DNA of 64,000 nt. It comes from Dolichospermum flos-aquae CCAP 1403/13F. GTDB lineage: Bacteria > Cyanobacteriota > Cyanobacteriia > Cyanobacteriales > Nostocaceae. The translations under genes were made by a program, and so were the position numbers. This document shows, in pieces, positions 45,243-54,616 of this stretch. The stretch spans positions 2,152,501 to 2,216,500 of the forward strand of contig NZ_CP051206.1 of NCBI RefSeq assembly GCF_012516395.1, in the 5' to 3' direction. Every line of letters begins with the position of its first letter. Position 1 is the first letter of the stretch. The notes under the pieces were generated by a model. The model was not told the DNA's origin. It did not search any database and worked only from the letters and a program-made list of their open reading frames with translations.

Positions 45243-47159
45243 TCACCAATTCCCAATTTCCTCTATATATTCAGTAGTTGTAATCACTGGTAGATATTGA
45301 TGTAGTACCTTAGTGATTGCCGTTAAATTACAAGTTAATTCAATTTGTTCTCTTTCTAATAAACCCAGAATAAAATCAGGATTGTCTTTAGCTACTACTG
45401 GTAATTGATGTAACCCACGTAATGCCATGCGGTCTAAGGCTTCAGATAAAGGTTCATCTTCCCAAGCATAGAGAATATCCGTAGTACAAATATCTATAAG
45501 TTTTTGACTAGATAAATATTCCTGAATTTCAGTAGATGAATTAGAAAGATTTTGCCATAGAGCCAGAGTCCGTTTAATATCTTCTAAGGACAGAATTCCC
45601 ACCAACTTGCCAGCATCATCATCAATTATCAACGCACTGCGAATTCGTTCCCGTGTCATTGCTACCGCAGCTTCTAATACTCCCAGAGTAGCTGATAATT
45701 TTTTGGGGTAAGCGTGCATAGCATCTGCGACTAACATTTGCTGCCAAAGTTCTACTTTTTCATCTTTCAATTCTGGCAAACCAATCTGTTGCAGATTAGC
45801 ATTAGCATCTAAAGTTGGTTTAATTCGTTCTACTAACCAAACACTTAAACCCACCGCTGCCATTAAAGGTAAAACAATCCGATAATCGCGGGTTAATTCA
45901 AATAACATTAAAATTGCTGTCAATGGCGCTCTGACACTACCTGCCAAAACCGCTGCCATACCTACCATTGCATAAGCTGGAGGAGCAGCCATATAGTCTC
46001 CAATTCCTGGTGCTACCAAAGCCAAAAATTTAGCATAAGCGGACCCAAAGGACGCACCTAAAAACATCGCTGGTGCAAATAATCCACCGACAAAACCACT
46101 CCCTGAACTTACCGCTGTCATCAGCAATTTCAACACCAGTAATATCAGTAATAGGTTCAGCGAAAAATCCTCATCCTGGAGCATAGCTTCTACGGTTTCA
46201 TAGCCAATCCCCAAAATTTGCGGGTAGTGCCAACCGACTATACCAATGATTACACCACCGAGAATAGGCTGAATTGATTGAGGAATTTTACCTAGTAATT
46301 TCAACCCTGGTAAATTACCAGCAAAGGCGGATTTGGCTAACCGAATTGATTCAGTATAGGTGAGAGAAATTAAACTTGCACCTAAACCTAAACCCAGATA
46401 AAGAGGTAATTCTAGGTAACTGCGAACTTGATAAGCAGGTAAAGCAAAAGCCGGTTGTGAACCTAAACCAATTTGAGCAATTAAGGCGGCGACAACGGCG
46501 GCAAGTAACACCACACTTACCGCAGAAGTAGCAAAATATGTAGTTCCCATGACTACTTCTAAGGCAAAAAATACGCCAGCAATGGGGGCATTAAAACCAG
46601 CAGCTAAACCAGCCGCCGCCCCAGCACCTAAGAGCAACCGCTGACGTTCTTGAGAAACTTGTAATATATCAGACAATAAAACTCCGAAATTAGTCCCAAT
46701 TTCTACACTTGGACCTTCGGGACCCAAGGATGCACCACTGCCGATAGAAACAGCCGCAGCGATCATTTTTGTGACCGGTCGGAGGGGTTTCTTGGCTTCT
46801 TTGCCTTGAGAAACAGCTATGAGAGAAGAAAGTCCTGGACCAAAATCCTGAGTGCGCCAACGCATGAGGCCAACAATGATACCACCCAAAGTGGGAACAG
46901 CAGCTAAAGTCCAAGCACCCCAGCTCCCAATTTGTCCCATCAGATTTTCCAGCATGAAATTGTTAATTAGCTGGATTAAATAGTGAAAGGTGACTATCCC
47001 CATAGCTGTACTACCGCCAATTAGCACGGCTAAAAAAAGCACTACTGTTTCTGAGGAGGGCTGAAAACGATTAATTAACTGAGTGAACCGCATGGAAGGT
47101 GGGGAAAAAGTATCGGATTCCGTGACCTTCGTCTGCGAAGTCGGAGGCAAGAGAGTCAT
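45243..47159 (-). CDS. ClC-family chloride channel/exchanger with CBS pair
   Basis: The membrane part (about residues 30-430) has the ClC signature GSGASLGPEGPSVEIGTNFG, in which Glu of GPEGP is the gating glutamate, and GSGFVGGLFAPAMFLGASFG. Two CBS domains fill the C-terminus (about 480-630; MHAYPKKLSATLGVLEAAVA and TTDILYAWEDEPLSEALDRM), which in related proteins bind nucleotides and regulate transport. The gating Glu favours Cl-/H+ exchange. The start region MTLLPPTSQTKVTESD is poorly conserved, so the true start could be later. Confidence 0.9.
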   Translation of the reverse strand: MTLLPPTSQTKVTESDTFSPPSMRFTQLINRFQPSSETVVLFLAVLIGGSTAMGIVTFHYLIQLINNFMLENLMGQIGSWGAWTLAAVPTLGGIIVGLMRWRTQDFGPGLSSLIAVSQGKEAKKPLRPVTKMIAAAVSIGSGASLGPEGPSVEIGTNFGVLLSDILQVSQERQRLLLGAGAAAGLAAGFNAPIAGVFFALEVVMGTTYFATSAVSVVLLAAVVAALIAQIGLGSQPAFALPAYQVRSYLELPLYLGLGLGASLISLTYTESIRLAKSAFAGNLPGLKLLGKIPQSIQPILGGVIIGIVGWHYPQILGIGYETVEAMLQDEDFSLNLLLILLVLKLLMTAVSSGSGFVGGLFAPAMFLGASFGSAYAKFLALVAPGIGDYMAAPPAYAMVGMAAVLAGSVRAPLTAILMLFELTRDYRIVLPLMAAVGLSVWLVERIKPTLDANANLQQIGLPELKDEKVELWQQMLVADAMHAYPKKLSATLGVLEAAVAMTRERIRSALIIDDDAGKLVGILSLEDIKRTLALWQNLSNSSTEIQEYLSSQKLIDICTTDILYAWEDEPLSEALDRMALRGLHQLPVVAKDNPDFILGLLEREQIELTCNLTAITKVLHQYLPVITTTEYIEEIGNW

Positions 47160-47574
47160 TGATAACCGGGGTAACTGTCAGAAAAAACGATTTTTTATCT
47201 GTTATTTCTTATTGTGGTTTATTATGGGAAAAACTGCCTGCTCAATAATTAATTAACAAAAATCACAAAATATTTAGAAAAAAATAATTCCGTCCTGCGG
47301 TACTAGCAACTTGAGTTAGTATATAAGGGAGTATATCCTTAGGTCAATTTCATTCTTAAAGTCTACATAGTAGGGAGCAGGGAATAGGCAACAGAGTTGA
47401 AAGTCTTTTGGTGTTTCAGTTTTAGGTAAATTTTGGATCTCATGCAATTGCATATCGCTATCATAGTATTTTGCCAATAACTGCCAGTGACTATGGCATA
47501 AACACTAGATTTTCAGTAAAATTCAATACAGATATTGTTATAAATAGAATCAAGGGACTAGGCGGACGAGGTAG
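47160..47574. other. 415-bp intergenic region between divergent genes
   Basis: No gene is seen. It is AT-rich with a GTAGGGAGCAGGGAATAGGCA STRR-like stretch (about 47370) and should hold the clcA and zinc-ribbon gene promoters. Confidence 0.4.
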
Positions 47575-47952
47575 ATGAGTACAAATACTTTTCATGATCA
47601 TTATGTTACTTGCCCAATTTGCCAAAGAAATAACAGAACCACGCCAATAAAATCCTATATTGGTTTGTTTTCCTGTCCTTATTGCCAAGAAAAGTTAGTT
47701 GTTTGTCAAAGCGGACATTATGTCCGTGACCCATTTATTTGGAAACAAATGATGATCTCTTCGGCTTTACGTCGTCAAAGCCGACCTTTGGCACGGATAA
47801 TCAGAGATTTTATCTTCATTAAGCGTCCTTTTTTGTCTTTGGTTGTGGGAAGTGCGATTTTTTTCGGGATTGTGACTATGACTCAAGATAATATGAGTCA
47901 TGATGGCCAAGAAATTCCCCACATTGAAAGAATGAACAAGGGTGAAAAATAG
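47575..47952 (+). CDS. Small zinc-ribbon membrane protein
   Basis: Two CxxC pairs (CPICQRN and CPYCQEK, about 20 residues apart) make a zinc ribbon at the N-terminus. A basic middle (ALRRQSRPLARIIRDFIFIK) and one transmembrane helix (FLSLVVGSAIFFGIVTM, about 88-104) follow. The tail is polar and probably outside. I do not recognise a named family. The zinc knuckle and the membrane helix make it a plausible gene of 125 residues. Confidence 0.65.
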   Translation: MSTNTFHDHYVTCPICQRNNRTTPIKSYIGLFSCPYCQEKLVVCQSGHYVRDPFIWKQMMISSALRRQSRPLARIIRDFIFIKRPFLSLVVGSAIFFGIVTMTQDNMSHDGQEIPHIERMNKGEK

Positions 47953-48009
47953 ATTTCTTGTGGAACCTTAAAAAATACTTTCGCCAAATTGAAAAAAGCC
48001 TGAAGTCGC

Positions 48010-48073
48010 AGGTTGGGTTGTATTACAGGAAAGACAACATCAGCGTTGGGTTTTGCTTACCTCAACCCAACCT
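48010..48073. repeat. AACCCAACCT inverted repeat element (copy 3 of 3)
   Basis: AGGTTGGGTT pairs with AACCCAACCT, with an inner GTTGGGTT. It lies between the zinc-ribbon gene and the convergent glycosyltransferase gene, as copy 1 lies between convergent genes. Confidence 0.65.
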
Positions 48074-48102
48074 CCGAAACAATAAAAATGGCAAAGGTAT
48101 TG

Positions 48103-49716
48103 TTAAAATGAGTTATTTTCTTTGGTAATTAATTGCCAATCTTCTACTTGATCTATGACTTTGATAGAGTTGAATTGGAGGTTTTCTAAGGTAGATATAT
48201 TGAGGAGAAAATAAGGTTGGCTATCATACTGCCAGTAATATTGTAACTCACCAATAGAAGCAGGAATAATAGTGCGATCGCTATAAAAATCCAAAGAAGC
48301 ACGATGGTAGGGAAAAGATGTATAGATTTCCTTAATTGCTGGATTTATTTTAGTGATCATTGCTGCTACTGGTTTAACAGGATAAGCTGTATTTAATTCC
48401 CCAACCCAGTAATGAGATTTCATTAATAACAATAGAGAAATATAACTTCCCCAAATTAAAATTTTCAGAAATTGTCTATCACCTCGCTCTGCTAAAATTG
48501 CCGCTAAAGTCATGGTTAAAGCCACTGCTGCAAAAATTATCTGTAATTCTACTTTGTCTAAAGTTCTCCAACTAAAATAAATACTGCCTGCAGAAGCCAC
48601 CACAGCCAATATTGCTAAACTCGTTACCCAAGCGCGGGGATAGCCAGAAACTACAGGCACATTTTCTATTTCTGCTAATTGAAACCCCAAAGCTAAAGCT
48701 AAACTTGGATAAATAGGAACTATATACCAGGGAAGTTTAAAGCTAATGAGGGAAATAATTAATAGATAAACACCACACCAAACAATAATCAATTTTGCCC
48801 AACTTAAATTATTATTCTCCCAGGTAATGCGGATAGTTTGAGGGAGAAATATCAACCAAGGCCATGTCCACTTGGCGATTTCTAAAAGATAATACCAAGG
48901 TGCTTGGAAACTGCCATTAGTAATAGTTTGGATATGGTTTAAAGATGTATTCACATCAATATTGAAGGGATAGCCATAGTGCCATACTTGAAATCCGTAC
49001 CAACAGCATACAGGTAGACAACCGATGAAAATACCTGTCCAGAAATAATAACTTGCGAGTAGTCTAGGTGTATCCCAGTAAAGAAAGACTAAAACAACTG
49101 CACCTAAATAAACACCCATCACGCCTTGGGTTAGACAAATTAACCCGAAACTAATGCCTACACCTAAGCAGTAACGCAAATCCCGGCGCGATCGCAAGAC
49201 AAACCACATCATCAAAATCAAAAAACTGGCAACTGCCCCATCTAACACTGCTAACCTGCCATAACGCACCACTGGCAGCATTGTTAGATAAATTAAGGAA
49301 CTATAAATAGCTGCCCAACGGTGCCGAAATATCTCTCTCCCCATGCAATACAACAAAGGTACAGAAGTTGCCATCAAAATTGCACTAGGTAGACGAGTTG
49401 TCCATTCATTAACACCACCCAGAGCATAAGCCCCAGCAATTAACCAGTGCATCAGCGGTGGTGTGTGGTGATATGGTTCACCGCCCAAAGTAGGGTAAAG
49501 CCAGCGCATTGAATTTGCTGGAGCTTGCCAAATTTCCCGCGCTACCCTGGCTACAGTTGCCTCATCCCCATCTTGTAAGGGCAAACCGCCAAGATTGATG
49601 CTAAACAAGATCACCGCTGCCAATAACAAGAGGATTAGCCATAGCCAATCAATCTTTCTTTCAACCACACGGTGCTGTTTTTCTAGATGAGTCCAAATAA
49701 AGCTTCCTTCTTGCAT
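48103..49716 (-). CDS. Family 39 glycosyltransferase (ArnT/PMT-like)
   Basis: The protein has about 11-12 transmembrane helices and the GT39 N-terminal pattern: NLGGLPLQDGDEATVARVAR with the catalytic Asp/Glu in the first loop, then GGEPYHHTPPLMHWLIAGAY and EWTTRLPSAI. These enzymes move a sugar from a lipid-phosphate carrier to lipid A or proteins at the outer face of the membrane. Acceptor and sugar are unknown. It is 537 residues and monocistronic. Confidence 0.85.
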   Translation of the reverse strand: MQEGSFIWTHLEKQHRVVERKIDWLWLILLLLAAVILFSINLGGLPLQDGDEATVARVAREIWQAPANSMRWLYPTLGGEPYHHTPPLMHWLIAGAYALGGVNEWTTRLPSAILMATSVPLLYCMGREIFRHRWAAIYSSLIYLTMLPVVRYGRLAVLDGAVASFLILMMWFVLRSRRDLRYCLGVGISFGLICLTQGVMGVYLGAVVLVFLYWDTPRLLASYYFWTGIFIGCLPVCCWYGFQVWHYGYPFNIDVNTSLNHIQTITNGSFQAPWYYLLEIAKWTWPWLIFLPQTIRITWENNNLSWAKLIIVWCGVYLLIISLISFKLPWYIVPIYPSLALALGFQLAEIENVPVVSGYPRAWVTSLAILAVVASAGSIYFSWRTLDKVELQIIFAAVALTMTLAAILAERGDRQFLKILIWGSYISLLLLMKSHYWVGELNTAYPVKPVAAMITKINPAIKEIYTSFPYHRASLDFYSDRTIIPASIGELQYYWQYDSQPYFLLNISTLENLQFNSIKVIDQVEDWQLITKENNSF

Positions 49717-49968
49717 ATTCTATGCGAATCTTATAATTGTTAGGTTTAATCACATAGAGATCAAAGCGAATCTTCTATGTTGCCATCCGGGAACAATCTA
49801 TTTTTAAAAGCAATGGCTAGATCCCAAATTAGCTCAGTTTCTTAGGAACAGAGATAATTTTTTGGCGAAGATTTTCTGATTAATTTTTTTCAGGAAGTTT
49901 ACAGGCATCCTGCCGATTAAATGATATAAATACTACCATTAGCATTTGCTCAATTACCCTGAAGGAGA

Positions 49969-51501
49969 ATGTCAATGAACCTACCTTTTATTTTAGATGT
50001 GGCACTGGGTTTAATTTTTATTTACTTAATTTTAAGTTTACTGGCTTCAGAAATTCAAGAACTATTGACAACTGTACTGCAATGGCGGGCTGAACACTTG
50101 AGAAGATCAATTGAAATTCTTTTAGCTGGTGATGCTCAAAACTCAGAAAAACCGGAAGTAATTCAACTAGTTAATAAAATTTATGGCAATCCTTTAATTC
50201 AAAGTATTAATCAAGAGGCTAAAGGTTTATTAGCAACTTTACCTCGGAAAGCTACCTGGGCAATTGGCTCATTCTTTAGTCTATTCAGAAAGTCTAGTTC
50301 TAGATTTAGAAAAGAAACTGTTTTTGGTGATCAAAAACGCAGTGCGCCTTCCTATATTGGTGGTGAAAGTTTTGCCAATAGTTTTATGGATACACTCCAA
50401 CTGCCAGTATTGGTCAAAAAATTAACTGAAATCAGACTAGAACAATTCAAAAATGAACGTTTAGATGATATCAGACAAATTTTAATTCAGTTGCAGGTTT
50501 ACATTAATAATCAAGAGTTATCTAGTGAATTTGCTACTGATATTGCCACAGATTATAAACAGTTAGAATTAGAGTATAACCGCATTACTGATGAGTTTAA
50601 TAAGGATAAATATGATATCTACATGGCGATAAATAGGATGAGAGATAGCCTAGATAAATATATAGATAGTTTCCAAGCAAACATAGGCAATCATGAAGAT
50701 ATTTTAGATAAACCTTTGCGGGAACTAAAATTCGTCAGACAAGATATTTTTGCAGATGCAGAAAAAGCCATAGTGCTAGGAGGATTAAAACCTAATATCA
50801 ATGAAATTGTCAAATCTATTAAAAAAGGTAGTGATATTCATGGTGAAGTTATAGCAGCTATTCAAGATAAAGATAGTGAAACCTATAAAAAAGTTCAAGA
50901 ACTAATTGATATTCTGCCAGATTCTGTTGTTGATAGTATTGAAACTATGGCAAAACGCGCCCAAATGAGAGCTAAAAGCACGGAAGAAGGGATTATTCTT
51001 TTACGGAAAGAAATTGAAAATAGTTTTGATAGCTCTATGGAAAGAGCCGGTGGTGTCTATAAACGTAATGCTAAAGGAGTCGCAATTATAATTGGGATAA
51101 CCTTAGCTATTACAGCCAATGCCGATACTTTTCATATCATTAACCGCTTATCTAAGGATTCTTTATTGCGAGAAATAATTATTAACAAGGCTGTACAAGT
51201 AGTACCACAAGGATCTAATGCTTCAGATATGAGTAAAGTAGATCCTAACGAGATTTTAAAAGAAGTTGAATTACCAATTGGTTGGACAAGTGCTAACGTA
51301 CAACAGCAAATTAACGGCACAAAATATAGAATTAATGGGTTACCTATTTTCAGTGTTTTGAGTATGATTGCTGGTTGGCTTGTGAGTGGTATTGCTATTG
51401 CTATGGGTGCGCCTTTTTGGTTTGATTTACTGGGTAAAGTCATGAATGTGCGGAATGCAGGTAAAAAAGGCAAACAAGCTCCTAAAAATCAAGATGAATA
51501 A
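49969..51501 (+). CDS. Membrane protein with long helical domain, unknown function
   Basis: I do not recognise a named family. An N-terminal transmembrane helix (FILDVALGLIFIYLILSLLA, residues 6-25) is followed by a long charged helical region (about 100-370), a second helix near 372-390 (GVAIIIGITLAITANADTFH), a segment outside, and a last helix (IFSVLSMIAGWLVSGIAIAM) ending in GAPFWFDLLGKVMNVRNAGK. The conserved-looking C-terminus suggests a widespread family. The internal coiled region may oligomerise. Start ATG 49975 (MNLPF) or 49969 (MSMNLPF). Confidence 0.7.
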   Translation: MSMNLPFILDVALGLIFIYLILSLLASEIQELLTTVLQWRAEHLRRSIEILLAGDAQNSEKPEVIQLVNKIYGNPLIQSINQEAKGLLATLPRKATWAIGSFFSLFRKSSSRFRKETVFGDQKRSAPSYIGGESFANSFMDTLQLPVLVKKLTEIRLEQFKNERLDDIRQILIQLQVYINNQELSSEFATDIATDYKQLELEYNRITDEFNKDKYDIYMAINRMRDSLDKYIDSFQANIGNHEDILDKPLRELKFVRQDIFADAEKAIVLGGLKPNINEIVKSIKKGSDIHGEVIAAIQDKDSETYKKVQELIDILPDSVVDSIETMAKRAQMRAKSTEEGIILLRKEIENSFDSSMERAGGVYKRNAKGVAIIIGITLAITANADTFHIINRLSKDSLLREIIINKAVQVVPQGSNASDMSKVDPNEILKEVELPIGWTSANVQQQINGTKYRINGLPIFSVLSMIAGWLVSGIAIAMGAPFWFDLLGKVMNVRNAGKKGKQAPKNQDE

Positions 51502-51503
51502 TT

Positions 51504-51538
51504 CAGATCCCCGACTTCTTAGAGAAGTCGGGGATCTG
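51504..51538. repeat. Perfect hairpin repeat (copy 2 of 2)
   Basis: CAGATCCCCGACTTCT and its exact complement flank TAG, a 16-bp stem. The core equals the hairpin at 6641-6671. It begins 3 bp after the stop of the previous gene and touches the end of a truncated recombinase fragment. Confidence 0.75.
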
Positions 51539-51544
51539 GTGTTA

Positions 51545-51657
51545 TGGTTTAGTTTTCCCAAATCTTCATAAATTTTATCTACTTCCCAACCCCAGTCATT
51601 TTGGTTGGGAACAGTATCTAGGAATGGATCAGTATAAATATAAACAATTATTTTCAT
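51545..51657 (-). pseudogene. N-terminal fragment of a cyanobacterial site-specific recombinase
   Basis: From ATG 51657 the frame reads MKIIVYIYTDPFLDTVPNQN, then DWGWEVDKIYEDLGK, and afterwards runs into the hairpin repeat. From memory, cyanobacterial serine-recombinase-like proteins begin with such a YIYTDP...WGWEVD...YQDLG text and are several hundred residues long. Only about 37 codons remain. The identification rests on this short match. Confidence 0.4.
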
Positions 51658-51787
51658 GGGGAGAAATAAGGGAGAATTAGATCTTTTCCTCAATTATTAA
51701 TTGCAAAAGCTTGATTAATCTCCCAATTATGAAATACTGATGACATTTTTTCAGGTGTTTTATAGACTGTGAGTCTGCAAACTGATA

Positions 51788-53206
51788 TTGAAAAATATAA
51801 GAACAAAAGATAGCTCTGTAATTTATGATAATATGAATTCCCTTCCGGTTGACACAGTTGAAGCACTGGATATTCAAACTCCCAATCTTGACTCTTTACT
51901 AACTAAACAGTTTCCTCAGCAATTTACTAAAAACGATATTCGTACCAGTCTACAAGCTTCTACCATAGATGCCGTTTTTGCATCTATTTTTGGTCTGAGT
52001 ACCGGGGGAATTTTAGTCAGTAATTTGTTAGTCGAGTTGGATGCTACTCCGGTGATCTTTGGAATGTTATCCTCAATTCCCATGCTGGTAAATTTTATTC
52101 AACCTGTGGGGGCTTACATTTCTGAACAAACTACCAGTAGATTTCAATATTCTCTATTAACCTTTGGAACTTCTCGGTTATTGTGGTTAATTCTAGTTAT
52201 TGGCATTTTTGCTAACAATTCCAGTTTATTAGATTCTCAACAATTGGTAGTATTAACACTGTCAATTGTCCTTTTTAGTCATCTTCTGGGAGGATTAGGA
52301 AGTGCATCTTGGCTAAGTTGGTTAGCCATTATTGTTCCCCGCAGGTTACGAGGGAGATATTTTGGTATTCGGAATAGTGCTTGTAATCTGACGAATTTAA
52401 TCTGTGTACCTTTGGCGGGATTAGTAATATCAAATTGGCATGGTGGAACTATCGAAGGTTATGGATTAGTTCTATCTTTAGGAACTATTTGTGGAATTAT
52501 TAGTTTGTGTTGTCAATATTTTCAAGCAGACGTAAATCCGCAATTACAAAATCAGCATAGTTTGAATTTTTGTGAAAATCCTCCTCAAGATATTTGCAAA
52601 GAAGAAATTAATTGGACTACTATTATTGGGCAGAACTCTAAATTTTTACTATTTCTGCTTTATTTCAGTATCTGGATGTTGGCTGTGCATTTGAGCGCAC
52701 CTTTTTTCAACTTCTATTTATTAGATACTTTAGATTTAGATGTGACTTTAGTAACTATTTATAGCAGTCTTCAGACCGGGGCAAATCTGTTAGTGTTGAT
52801 TATATGGGGGAAATTAGCCGATAGAATCGGTAATCGTCCTATTCTTATCTGTGTGGGTATTTTAGTCGCAATTACGCCATTATTATGGTTAGGAATTGGT
52901 CATCATCAACTTGATTTTTGGTTATGGTTGCCGCTTTTACATATTTTTACTGGCATCACTTGGGCAGGAGTTGATTTATGTAGCACTAATATGTATTTAG
53001 GAATTGCCCCCGTGAGAAATAAATCTATCTATTTTGCCATTGTTGCGGCTGTCGGGGGCGTGAGTGGAGCTTTAGGGACAACTATCGGCGGTTTTATTGC
53101 CCAAAACCAGGAATTTGGCGGTTTATTAGGCTTATTTGCGCTATCTAGCCTATGCAGACTATTAGGGCTAATTCCCCTAATTTTTGTCCAAGAACCGGGA
53201 AAGTAG
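51788..53206 (+). CDS. Major facilitator superfamily transporter
   Basis: The protein has about 12 transmembrane helices with the MFS loop between helices 8 and 9 (WGKLADRIGNRPILI) and a partial loop 2-3 motif (QPVGAYISEQTTSRFQYSL). Loop 4-5 reads SWLSWLAIIVPRRLRGRYFG. The substrate cannot be predicted. The longest frame starts 51788; ATG 51833 (MNSLPVDTVEALD) is a plausible later start. Its 3' side is an STRR/65-bp repeat region. Confidence 0.85.
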   Translation: MKNIRTKDSSVIYDNMNSLPVDTVEALDIQTPNLDSLLTKQFPQQFTKNDIRTSLQASTIDAVFASIFGLSTGGILVSNLLVELDATPVIFGMLSSIPMLVNFIQPVGAYISEQTTSRFQYSLLTFGTSRLLWLILVIGIFANNSSLLDSQQLVVLTLSIVLFSHLLGGLGSASWLSWLAIIVPRRLRGRYFGIRNSACNLTNLICVPLAGLVISNWHGGTIEGYGLVLSLGTICGIISLCCQYFQADVNPQLQNQHSLNFCENPPQDICKEEINWTTIIGQNSKFLLFLLYFSIWMLAVHLSAPFFNFYLLDTLDLDVTLVTIYSSLQTGANLLVLIIWGKLADRIGNRPILICVGILVAITPLLWLGIGHHQLDFWLWLPLLHIFTGITWAGVDLCSTNMYLGIAPVRNKSIYFAIVAAVGGVSGALGTTIGGFIAQNQEFGGLLGLFALSSLCRLLGLIPLIFVQEPGK

Positions 53207-53240
53207 AAGGAGTCAGTTGTCAGTTGTCAGTTGTTAGTAG

Positions 53241-53393
53241 GGGCGAAGCATTTGGAAGATAAATTATCGGTCATTGCCAAAAATAGTTCTCCAAATGCTT
53301 TGCCCGTACAGTTGTCAGTTGTTAGTAGGGGCGAAGCATTTGGAAGATAAATTATCGGTCATTGCCAAAAATAGTTCTCCAAATGCTTCGCCC
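53241..53393. repeat. Two 65-bp palindromic units (locus 3), inverted orientation
   Basis: Units lie at 53241-53305 and 53329-53393, 88 bp apart. The asymmetric core is in the opposite orientation to loci 1 and 2 (GATAAATTATCGGTCATTGC). The first unit has one change in the right arm (GCTTTGCCC). Spacers carry GTACAGTTGTCAGTTGTTAG, the inverse of the locus 1 spacers. They lie between the MFS and accD genes. Confidence 0.9.
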
Positions 53394-53455
53394 GTACAGT
53401 TGTCAGTTGTCAGTTGTTGAAGGAAGAAGGAAATTTCTTCCCTCATTTCCGTTTT

Positions 53456-54409
53456 TTATTCAACAGTAGCGGAACTTAATTTCATTGTTTCCCACAAAAC
53501 CATGCTTGGTGTCGTTGTGGGGAGAGGTTGATGTAGCGCAATTAATTGTGTCAAATTAGTTTTTAATTGGGTACGGGAGACGATATCATCAACAAATCCG
53601 TGTTTAAGTAAGTCCTCAGCGGTTTGAAAATCTTCAGGGAGTTTTTCTCTGAGAGTTTGTTCAATTACCCGTCTTCCCGCAAAACCAATAGTTGCTTTGG
53701 GTTCAGCGATGATAATATCACCCAACATGGCGAAACTGGCGGTAACACCTCCGGTAGTTGGGTTGGTTAAAACAGGAATATATAATAGTTTAGAATCTCG
53801 GTGACGTTGGAGGGCGGCGGAAATTTTCGCCATTTGCATTAAAGACAGCATTCCTTCCTGCATTCTCGCACCACCTGATGTGCAAATAATGACGACAGGA
53901 TAACGCCGTTGGGTGGCTTGTTCAATCATGCGGGTGAGTTTTTCCCCGACAACAGAACCCATGCTTCCACCCATAAACCGGAAATCCATGACTCCTAAAG
54001 CTATGGGTAAGCTGTTAATTTGTCCTAACCCAGTTTTAACAGCATCTATCAGTCCTAGTTTTTCTTGTGTTTCTCGCAAGCGATCGCTATATAGTTTACG
54101 ATCACGGAATTGTAAGGGATCAGTGGGGCGTAAATGCTCATCCAATGGATTCCAGGTATTAGCATCAATTAATTGGCGAATTCGTTCATCACTATCAACG
54201 CGATTATGATGACCACAATCAACGCAAACCATTTGATTAGCTTTTAAATCTTTTGTATAGCTAAGAACACCACATTTAGGGCATTTATGCCATAAACCAT
54301 CAGCAATTTCCCGTTCTTGGCGTTCTGAATTGGGACTTCCTGATTTACGCCGATTTGCGAACCAATCAAATAGAGACTTTAAACCGCGTGATTCTTCGTT
54401 GTTTGCCAT
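53456..54409 (-). CDS. accD: Acetyl-CoA carboxylase carboxyltransferase subunit beta
   Basis: The N-terminal zinc ribbon ([11 protein letters not shown]...[12 protein letters not shown], Cys pairs near 43-46 and 62-65) and the crotonase-like domain ([52 protein letters not shown]) define AccD. With AccA it transfers CO2 from carboxybiotin to acetyl-CoA, the first step of fatty-acid synthesis. It has 317 residues and is monocistronic. Confidence 0.95.
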   Translation of the reverse strand: MANNEESRGLKSLFDWFANRRKSGSPNSERQEREIADGLWHKCPKCGVLSYTKDLKANQMVCVDCGHHNRVDSDERIRQLIDANTWNPLDEHLRPTDPLQFRDRKLYSDRLRETQEKLGLIDAVKTGLGQINSLPIALGVMDFRFMGGSMGSVVGEKLTRMIEQATQRRYPVVIICTSGGARMQEGMLSLMQMAKISAALQRHRDSKLLYIPVLTNPTTGGVTASFAMLGDIIIAEPKATIGFAGRRVIEQTLREKLPEDFQTAEDLLKHGFVDDIVSRTQLKTNLTQLIALHQPLPTTTPSMVLWETMKLSSATVE

Positions 54410-54616
54410 TTTTATCTTATGTAATTAGGTGTGAGGACAAAATCAGAACTATGATTTGGATGATTAGTTAATCATAAGAGTCACAAAAATCATAAAAATC
54501 ATAGTTTAGACATATTTAAATCTCAATGGGGTAATCACAGCTACAGTCAGGTGCGATACAGGTTTAAGTGGATAAAACCATAAGCATGAAACAAAAAAAA
54601 GATTTAAAAAATGATA

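Noticed and set aside
51677-51877. 66-residue minus-strand ORF
   Set aside because: It overlaps the MFS start and is in a different frame from the coding-like segment noted in the findings.
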